From CAYGHG01 sp964349515 (GTDB lineage: Bacteria > Oederibacteriota > PGYV01 > CAYGHG01): DNA of 37,460 nucleotides. The notes beneath the pieces are model-generated. The model had not been told where the DNA came from and did no database searches. It saw nothing but the letters and a program-made list of their open reading frames with translations. Below are positions 31,551 through 37,460 of this stretch, piece by piece. The stretch's first letter is position 1. The number at the start of each line of letters is the position of its first letter. Where the stretch lies: positions 1 to 37,460 of the forward strand of contig CAYGHG010000009.1 of NCBI GenBank assembly GCA_964349515.1. The letters are read 5' to 3'. Position numbers and translations under genes: made by a program.

Positions 31551-32039
31551 ATGGCTGACATTACGGTCGGGATAGGGGAGGCAAGACTGTCGTCTTGTAC
31601 GGGCGACAAGATTACTACTTTTTCCCTGGGCTCGTGCCTGGGGCTTACGGTGTATGACCCGGTCACGAAAGTAGGGGGGATGATACACTGCCAGCTGCCA
31701 AACGCCAAACTGAACCCGCAGAAGGCTTCGGAGACACCGGCGGCTTTTGTGGACACGGGCATACCGTATCTGTTCAGAAAGGCGTATGCTATGGGCGCGG
31801 AGAAGTCCAGGCTCATAGTAAAAATTGCGGGCTGCGCAAACCAGTCGGCAAACGGTAAGGAAGAGGAGATTTTTAAGATTGGCGAAAGGAACTATATTAC
31901 CGCCAGAAAGATGCTGTGGCAGAACGGCATCCTCATATCGGCGGAGGAAATAGGGGGCGGCGCCTCAAGGACGCTCTCCCTTGACATAGACACCGGTATT
32001 GTGACCATAAAATCAGCGGGCAAGGTAATAACCCTGTGA
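31551..32039 (+). CDS. cheD: Chemoreceptor glutamine deamidase CheD
   Basis: Deamidates receptor glutamines to glutamates, creating methylation sites, and in other bacteria also stimulates CheC-type phosphatases. The catalytic triad known for the family is visible: Cys29 in LGSCLG, His46 in IHCQLP and Thr23 six residues before the Cys. The length of 162 residues is typical. GAGGTGA (31540-31546), overlapping the cheR stop, supports ATG 31551. Its presence with CheX and CheB shows a complete adaptation toolkit. Confidence 0.95.
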   Translation: MADITVGIGEARLSSCTGDKITTFSLGSCLGLTVYDPVTKVGGMIHCQLPNAKLNPQKASETPAAFVDTGIPYLFRKAYAMGAEKSRLIVKIAGCANQSANGKEEEIFKIGERNYITARKMLWQNGILISAEEIGGGASRTLSLDIDTGIVTIKSAGKVITL

Positions 32040-32063
32040 CCGCAAAAAAAGGAGGATTCAAAA

Positions 32064-32453
32064 ATGGCCTATAATTTTCTTGTGGTGGATGATTCAACGA
32101 CGACGCGCGCGATAATTAAAAGAATACTTGGGCTCTCTGCGGTGCCTATAGGCGAACTATACGAAGCGGACAACGGCGAGGCTGCGCTGGAGGTTTTAAA
32201 GGACAACTGGGTGGACCTCGTGTTTGCCGATATAAATATGCCCAAGATGAACGGCATAGAAATGGTGCAAAGAATGTCCGAAGACGGCCTCTTGCAGTCC
32301 ATACCCGTCGTCATAGTATCAAGCGACGGCAGCGAGGCGCGGATAGAGGAACTGATGTCAAAGGGGGTCAGGGCGTATCTTAAAAAGCCCTTTACCCCGG
32401 AAAATATAAAGGAATCAATAGATGAAATACTCGGAGGTGCGAAAAATGAATGA
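32064..32453 (+). CDS. cheY: Response regulator CheY
   Basis: Single receiver of 129 residues and the best candidate for the diffusible output of the array. It has the acidic pair Asp9-Asp10, phospho-acceptor Asp56 (FADINMP), Ser86/Ser87 in the switch position and Lys108 (KKPF). The KMNGIEMVQRM helix and VVIVSSDGS strand are CheY-like. AGGAGG lies upstream of the start. The stop lies 8 nt inside the following cheX gene (ATGAATGA), so CheY and its presumed phosphatase are made together. Confidence 0.93.
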   Translation: MAYNFLVVDDSTTTRAIIKRILGLSAVPIGELYEADNGEAALEVLKDNWVDLVFADINMPKMNGIEMVQRMSEDGLLQSIPVVIVSSDGSEARIEELMSKGVRAYLKKPFTPENIKESIDEILGGAKNE

Positions 32454-32904
32454 AGAACAGGAAATGACGCTTACAAAGGTGTTTTGCGACGTGCTGGGAA
32501 AGTATGCCCTGATGTTTGGAGACGAGGTAAAAGCCGCTGAGACGGAGCTCAAAGAGGGCGGGTATGTTTATGCGAGCATAAATTTTGACGGCGGCAAAAA
32601 AGGGATGATGGAGATTACAGCCGGGAAAGATTTCTCCGCGATGCTCAACATGAACATACTCGGGGATTTTGAAGGCGCGGGAGCCGCCGGAGACGAGTCG
32701 CACGACTCATTTAAGGAGTTTCTCAATATAATGTGCGGGGAGTATCTGACGGTGGTTTACGGCAAAAAAATGCTCTTTAACCTTGACCCGCCTGAAGCCA
32801 GGCTTATCACGGAAGCGGAGGCGGAGGCGCTCAAGGGGAAAGTAAGGAGTGTTTACATTGTTGAAGATACGCCTGTAATAGTATATGCTCTGACGGAAGG
32901 GTAA
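32446..32904 (+). CDS. cheX: CheX-like CheY-P phosphatase
   Basis: Member of the CheC/CheX/FliY phosphatase family, 152 residues, that would remove phosphate from CheY-P. The catalytic helix shows Glu91-Phe-Leu-Asn94 in FKEFLNIMCGE, matching the E-x2-N phosphatase signature. There is only one such helix, as in CheX rather than the two of CheC. I start it at ATG 32446, since GGAGGTG lies 6-7 nt upstream; the open frame continues 8 codons further into cheY. The overlap with cheY supports a functional pair. Confidence 0.85.
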   Translation: MNEEQEMTLTKVFCDVLGKYALMFGDEVKAAETELKEGGYVYASINFDGGKKGMMEITAGKDFSAMLNMNILGDFEGAGAAGDESHDSFKEFLNIMCGEYLTVVYGKKMLFNLDPPEARLITEAEAEALKGKVRSVYIVEDTPVIVYALTEG

Positions 32905-32936
32905 AAAATAGCGCCCGAAAAGGGGAGGTGAAATAA

Positions 32937-33305
32937 ATGAAGGTACTGCTTGTGGATGATTCGCCGATGCAGCAGAAGATAGCAAAGATTTATCTGGAAA
33001 AAGGTGAGGGTTACCAGGTGATAACGGCCGAGAACGGCAGAATGGGTGTTGAACTTGCCAGGACGGAGCTTCCCGACCTGATATTGCTTGATGTGGAAAT
33101 GCCGGAGATGAACGGGGAGGAGGCGCTGAAAGCCCTGAAAGAAAACGACCTGACAAAGGAGATACCCGTCATCATGTGTACGGGCAATGATGTTTTCACC
33201 GAGGAGCAGTTTTTAAACCTGGGCGCGATAGGATATCTGAAAAAGCCCCACGGGTTTTCCACGCTGAAAGCAAAGATAAGGGATTTGTTTAAGGGTAAAG
33301 AATAA
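32937..33305 (+). CDS. CheY-like response regulator (third receiver)
   Basis: Stand-alone receiver of 122 residues with Asp7-Asp8, phospho-acceptor Asp52 (LLDVEMP), Thr82 (CTGND) and Lys103 (KKPH). No output domain. The start is supported by GGGGAGGTGA just upstream. It lies between cheX and a histidine kinase gene, so it may take phosphate from CheA or from the downstream kinases. Competition with the operon's CheY for CheA phosphate is an alternative. Confidence 0.9.
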   Translation: MKVLLVDDSPMQQKIAKIYLEKGEGYQVITAENGRMGVELARTELPDLILLDVEMPEMNGEEALKALKENDLTKEIPVIMCTGNDVFTEEQFLNLGAIGYLKKPHGFSTLKAKIRDLFKGKE

Positions 33306-33322
33306 AAACTACGGGCGGATAC

Positions 33323-35626
33323 ATGAAGAAAAAAACTAAAAAGGCGGTTTTGAAGAGGGCGCACGAAAACAATGAACTTGATTTCAAACCGGCGTTTGAA
33401 AACGCGCCGGCGATTATGTTCATAGTGGATGCCGATACAAAGATAATCACGGTAAACAGGGCGGGCAGGCGTTTTGTGACGGACAAAGCAGACAGGGTGA
33501 GCAGGCAGCCGGGTAATTTTTTCGGGTGTTTGGGCTCGCTTGAGAACTCCAAAGGATGCGGCTACGGAAAAAGCTGCAAAACCTGCATGGTAAGGGGTAC
33601 GGCGGTAAAGGCGCTGAAAACAGGCAGGCCGGTTGAAAACGCAGAGGCGGACATAGACGTGATGATTAAAAGAAAGAAAGTAAAACTCTCGCTTAAAATT
33701 TCAGCAAGGCTCATAAATAAAAAAGGGCGCGATAAAAGGCTGCTGGTAGTTATGGAAAATATCACGCAGTTTATAGAGTCTGAAAAAATTTTCACGGCAA
33801 GAAATGAGTTTTTGGAAAAAATGGTTGAAAACTTAAATGACGGCATAGTGATAACCGCAATAAATAAAAACTTTACGCCCGTATTCATAAACCGCGCCGT
33901 TGAAAAAATGCTGGAGGTCAGGCGGCTTAAAAAGGGCAGGCGTTATGCCCCGAAATACCCGCATATAAAAGCGCTTGGCCTGAAAAAAGAGCTTGAGGAG
34001 GCGGCCAAAGGCGCCGTATCGGAAAAACACGATGTAAAGGTAAAACTGCCCTCGGGAAAACAGGCCTACATATCATATTTTGTATTTCCATTTATAAAAG
34101 ATCCGGGGGAGGTTGAAAATATAATGATAGTACTGCGCGACACCACCCGGAGCAAAGAGGCGGAGGAGCGCTACAAGACGGTAGCGGACTACACTTACGA
34201 CTGGGAATACTGGCAGGACGCCAAAGGGAAATACAGGTACATATCCCCCGCGGTAATGACTGTCACAGGATATACAATTGATGATTTTATCTCGGGCAGG
34301 GTAAAATTCAGGGACCTGGTGGAGCCTGAGTTCAGGGGAATCTGGGACAGCCATCTTGAACAGATAGAAAAGGACCCCTCTGAAAAGCGCCTTGAGGTCA
34401 TAATAAAGAATAAAAAAGGAAATTCCATATGGATAAGCCACATATGCAGGCCTGTTTATAATGAAGAGGGTGAATATCTGGGAAGGCGCGCCGGCAACCG
34501 CAATATTACAGAGCAAAAAATGATGGAGCAGGCGCTAAAAAACAGCCAGATGTATTTCAGGGCGCTGATTGAGGAGTCATCAGATATCGTGTTTGTGCTG
34601 GATAATGACCTCAATATCAAATATGCCAGCCCTTCGGTCAGGAAAGTCGAAGGCATTGTAGAGGCGGGGCTTCCGGGGAGCAAATACTTACAATCCCGGC
34701 TGTATCCGGCAAAAAACAGCGCGGGAAAAGATACTGCCGCGCTTTTAAGGGTGCTTATGCTTCACGAAGAATCCACTCTGAAAATGGAGGTTGAGGTGGC
34801 GGGCAGGGTGTATGAGCTGACTGCGAGGGACCTCACAGAACAGCACTATGTGAGGGGGATAGTTGTCAACATGAGGGATATTACGGAAAAGAAAAAAACA
34901 GACGAACGGCTGAAGAGGATAATATGGGAGCTTGAGCGCTCAAATGAGGAACTGGAGCAGTTCGCCTACGTTGCCTCGCACGATTTGAAAGAGCCGCTGA
35001 GGAGCATATCAAACTACATTGAACTCATAGCCATGAAATATTCCGACAAACTGGATGAGGACGGAAGACAGTTCGTGGAATATCTGAAAGACGGCTCGCG
35101 CAGGATGTATGACCTGATACAGGGGCTGCTTGCCTACTCCCGCGTCGGCAAGAAGGGGCCAGACGCAGAGCCTGTGGATTTAAACTCTGTCGCGGCTGAA
35201 ATAATAAAAGGGTATGAGCACGAAGCCGGGAAAATTGGGTTTAAAGTTTCGCTTATGCCGAAACTCCACGCTAATTCTACAGAAATGAAACAGCTGTTTC
35301 AGAACCTGATAAGCAACGCAGTAAAGTTTTCTTCAAAAAGGCAGGAGCCTAAGATTACGGTTGATGCTAAATCTAAAAAGGGTTTCTGGGAGTTCTGTGT
35401 ATCCGACAACGGCATCGGGATTGACCCGCAGTACAGGGAAAAGATATTCGGCCTGTTTGAGAGGCTTCATTCCGAGGATGATTACCCGGGAACGGGGCTG
35501 GGGCTGACTATCTGCAGGAAAATAGTATCGGGAATGGGCGGCGGGATTTGGGCCGAAAGCAGGCTCGGTAAGGGCACAAAAATATTTTTTAAAATTCCAA
35601 AAATACTGGAGGCGAAAAATGGGTAA
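33323..35626 (+). CDS. Multi-PAS sensor histidine kinase with cysteine-rich first PAS
   Basis: Soluble histidine kinase of 767 residues; no membrane helix or signal peptide is visible. Four PAS-like domains (about 20-150, 160-275, 285-400, 410-530) precede HisKA with His553 (VASHDLKEPLRS). The HATPase follows with NLISNAVKF, DNGIGI and GTGLGL. PAS1 contains Cys69, Cys79, Cys85 and Cys88 in the pattern C-x9-C-x5-C-x2-C, which could bind a metal or sense redox. The kinase core resembles phytochrome-type kinases that pair with Rcp1-like regulators, and such a regulator is encoded next, overlapping by 8 nt. It is 17 nt behind the chemosensory genes and probably co-transcribed. Confidence 0.93.
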   Translation: MKKKTKKAVLKRAHENNELDFKPAFENAPAIMFIVDADTKIITVNRAGRRFVTDKADRVSRQPGNFFGCLGSLENSKGCGYGKSCKTCMVRGTAVKALKTGRPVENAEADIDVMIKRKKVKLSLKISARLINKKGRDKRLLVVMENITQFIESEKIFTARNEFLEKMVENLNDGIVITAINKNFTPVFINRAVEKMLEVRRLKKGRRYAPKYPHIKALGLKKELEEAAKGAVSEKHDVKVKLPSGKQAYISYFVFPFIKDPGEVENIMIVLRDTTRSKEAEERYKTVADYTYDWEYWQDAKGKYRYISPAVMTVTGYTIDDFISGRVKFRDLVEPEFRGIWDSHLEQIEKDPSEKRLEVIIKNKKGNSIWISHICRPVYNEEGEYLGRRAGNRNITEQKMMEQALKNSQMYFRALIEESSDIVFVLDNDLNIKYASPSVRKVEGIVEAGLPGSKYLQSRLYPAKNSAGKDTAALLRVLMLHEESTLKMEVEVAGRVYELTARDLTEQHYVRGIVVNMRDITEKKKTDERLKRIIWELERSNEELEQFAYVASHDLKEPLRSISNYIELIAMKYSDKLDEDGRQFVEYLKDGSRRMYDLIQGLLAYSRVGKKGPDAEPVDLNSVAAEIIKGYEHEAGKIGFKVSLMPKLHANSTEMKQLFQNLISNAVKFSSKRQEPKITVDAKSKKGFWEFCVSDNGIGIDPQYREKIFGLFERLHSEDDYPGTGLGLTICRKIVSGMGGGIWAESRLGKGTKIFFKIPKILEAKNG

Positions 35627-36035
35627 AGAACACGCTGTACTGCTCGTAGAAGACAGAAACGCGGACGCAAGGCTGGTGATGGAGGCTTTCCGCATGGTAG
35701 ACAGCAAATGCACGATAGACTGCGTCAAAGACGGGGTGGAAGCGCTTGAATATCTGTCGGGAAAGGGTGCGTTTAAGGGTAAAAAAATGCCTGACCTGAT
35801 ATTGCTCGACATCAAGCTGCCGAGAATGGACGGGAAAGAGCTGCTTAAAGAGATTAAATCAAGCGTGACGCTCCGGGATATACCGGTTGTCATGCTCACA
35901 AACTCCGACACAAAAGAAGACATAATGGAGTCATATGAGCATCAGGCGAATTCCTACATTACAAAACCTGTGGCTTTAAGCGACCTCGTGGAGACTGCAA
36001 AGTATATAGAGGAACTGTGGCTGGGGAAGAAGTAA
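35619..36035 (+). CDS. Rcp1-type response regulator
   Basis: Receiver-only regulator of 138 residues with Glu11-Asp12, phospho-acceptor Asp64 (LLDIKLPRMDG), Thr94 (MLTNS) and Lys116 (ITKP). The opening LLVEDRNADARLV, the insertion near GKGAFKGKKMPD and the ending YIEELW are typical of Rcp1-like partners of PAS/phytochrome kinases. Its ATG overlaps the upstream kinase stop (ATGGGTAA), and GGAGG precedes it, so the two form a cognate pair. Without an output domain the target must be another protein. Confidence 0.92.
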   Translation: MGKEHAVLLVEDRNADARLVMEAFRMVDSKCTIDCVKDGVEALEYLSGKGAFKGKKMPDLILLDIKLPRMDGKELLKEIKSSVTLRDIPVVMLTNSDTKEDIMESYEHQANSYITKPVALSDLVETAKYIEELWLGKK

Positions 36036-36086
36036 AGTGTTTTTGGGAACAGCCCGGCTGCTGCCGGAAATAATATGGGGTGATGG

Positions 36087-37439
36087 ATGCGGAAAAAAGG
36101 AAAGATAGATCAGAAAACATTGTATGAAACCATACTTGAACAGTCATTGGTGGGATACTGGGACTGGGATATAAAAACTAACAAAGAGTATTTAAGCCCG
36201 GCTTTTAAATCAATGTTTGGCTACAGGGAAGAGGAGATGGAAAACAGGCCTGAAAGCTGGCAGAGGATAATTTTTCAAGACGACCTGCCGGGGGTGCTGA
36301 AGGTTTTTAATGCCCATGTAAAAAGCAGGGGAAAAATACCCTATTACAGTCAAGTCAGATACCGCCACAAAAATGGTTCCACGGTATGGGTGATATGCAC
36401 GGGAAAGGTAATTGAATGGGACGGCAGAGGAAAGCCGCTGAGGATGGTCGGATGCCATATAGACATCACAAAGCTAAAAGCCGCGGAAGAAGCGGTGAAA
36501 TACAGGAATAAATACCTGTTTTCGCTCTGGAGGCTCGTCAAAGACAAGCATGAAAGCCTGCGAGACACCTCTGATTTCATACTCTCTGAAATAAAAAATC
36601 TTACCGGGAGCGAGTATGCCTTTTATGGATTCATAGACAAGAAACAGAAAGTAATGGAGGTATATTCGTGGTCGAAAAACGCGATGAAAAAGTGTGCCGT
36701 AGAAGGAAAGCCGCTGCAGTACGGGATCAAGGAAAGCGGAATCTGGGCAGACGCGGTCAGAAAGAAAAAATCTGTAATAATAAATGATTATTGTTCCGCT
36801 TTTAAGGGCAAAAAAGGAATTCCGGGGGGGCATGTCCCCATGTTGCGGGTGATGTCCGTGCCGGTAATTGAAAACGGGGTTGTGAAAGCCGTAGGTGTCG
36901 CGGCCAATAAAAAGTCAGATTATACCCGGGAAGACGCTCTGCTTCTGGAAACCTTCATGACTAACGCGGGAATAATAGCGGAAAGAAAAAAACAGGATGA
37001 GATTGTCAGGAAAAGTTATGCAGAGCTGAAAAAATTGGACATGCATAAGACTAATTTTATCGCCATGGTATCCCACGAGCTTAAAACCCCTCTGATGGCG
37101 GTATCGGGATTTTCGGAGCTTCTGAAAGACGGTGCTTACGGAAAAATTAACCCCAAACAAAAGGAAGTTCTTGATATTATAATCGATAATACGAAGAGGC
37201 AGCTTGAGCATGTAAACGAACTGCTTGACTCGTCCAGAATAGAAGCGGGTAAGTTCTCCGTAATAAAGAAAAAAATCGCGGTAAAAAGGGTGGTTGGCGC
37301 GTGCCTTGCGGAGATGGAAGGAAGGCTGCGTGAGGCAGGTGTAAAAATGTCGGTTAAAGGTGTTGAGGATATCAGCTGTTTTGCGGACGAGCAGAGGATT
37401 AAGCAGGTGAGTTATAATCAAAAGTTGTGTATGAAATAA
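36087..37439 (+). CDS. PAS-GAF-HisKA sensor kinase, truncated before the ATPase domain
   Basis: Soluble sensor kinase fragment of 450 residues. A PAS domain (about 12-135, YWDWDIKTNKEYLSP to VGCHIDITKLK) is followed by a GAF domain (about 145-315) and a HisKA helix pair with His330 (FIAMVSHELKTPL). The next expected element is the ATPase N-box. The frame runs through CFADEQRIKQV, the usual lead-in, and then from residue 442 continues with nine unrelated residues to a stop. The catalytic domain is therefore absent, and the protein could not autophosphorylate alone. Insertion of foreign DNA or a misjoin after base 37409 is likely. GGGGTGA (36076-36082) precedes the ATG. It lies 51 nt after the Rcp1-like gene. 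Confidence 0.85.
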   Translation: MRKKGKIDQKTLYETILEQSLVGYWDWDIKTNKEYLSPAFKSMFGYREEEMENRPESWQRIIFQDDLPGVLKVFNAHVKSRGKIPYYSQVRYRHKNGSTVWVICTGKVIEWDGRGKPLRMVGCHIDITKLKAAEEAVKYRNKYLFSLWRLVKDKHESLRDTSDFILSEIKNLTGSEYAFYGFIDKKQKVMEVYSWSKNAMKKCAVEGKPLQYGIKESGIWADAVRKKKSVIINDYCSAFKGKKGIPGGHVPMLRVMSVPVIENGVVKAVGVAANKKSDYTREDALLLETFMTNAGIIAERKKQDEIVRKSYAELKKLDMHKTNFIAMVSHELKTPLMAVSGFSELLKDGAYGKINPKQKEVLDIIIDNTKRQLEHVNELLDSSRIEAGKFSVIKKKIAVKRVVGACLAEMEGRLREAGVKMSVKGVEDISCFADEQRIKQVSYNQKLCMK

Positions 37440-37460
37440 GAGCGACGTATCCTATAATAA

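Overview
The window reads as a piece of a draft or metagenome-derived bacterial chromosome: it has a 100-N scaffold gap and a kinase gene cut off near the right edge. The genes are bacterial and chromosomal in character: RNase Y, the YmdB phosphodiesterase, 6S RNA, a sigma-54 activator, a complete chemosensory operon and a giant cyclic glucan synthase. Intergenic spaces are filled with small GC-rich palindromes and short tandem repeats, a habit common in genomes of uncultured phyla. I cannot name the species; a diderm-like candidate phylum is a guess from gene content only.

Layout. 1-3,318: a DUF4143-type AAA ATPase with a good housekeeping promoter, a GalE-like sugar epimerase behind a structured leader, then a repeat-rich spacer. 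3,319-12,114: one 2,931-residue NdvB/ChvB-type cyclic beta-1,2-glucan synthase. 12,115-13,214: a block of direct repeats interrupted by the assembly gap. 13,215-15,646: a promoter and a two-gene operon, sugar-1-phosphate nucleotidyltransferase and phosphohexomutase. With galE and ndvB this half is devoted to nucleotide sugars and surface or periplasmic glycans. 15,729-20,906, minus strand: 6S RNA with a terminator, then rny, ymdB and a DUF2723-TPR membrane glycosyltransferase, whose start overlaps the ymdB stop.

21,234-37,439, plus strand, is a signalling island. A PspF-like sigma-54 activator without a receiver domain stands just upstream of a textbook -24/-12 promoter (GG-N10-GC at 22,428-22,441). 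That promoter precedes a tightly packed operon: CheY-like receiver, CheA with two Hpt domains, CheW, a stand-alone CheR-like catalytic domain, a chemoreceptor with about six HAMP-like units and a C-terminal DFDKF tether, CheR, CheB, a second CheR, CheD, CheY, CheX, and another receiver. It continues into a four-PAS histidine kinase with a cysteine-rich first PAS, an Rcp1-type response regulator, and a PAS-GAF-HisKA kinase that loses its ATPase domain at the right edge.

The operon holds a full adaptation set: methylation (CheR), demethylation/deamidation (CheB, CheD) and phospho-CheY removal (CheX). No flagellar or pilus gene is in view, so its output could be motility or an alternative function. 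The most notable points are the paired sigma-54 activator and promoter, the minimal CheR-like protein, the poly-HAMP receptor and the unannotated-looking 6S RNA ahead of rny.
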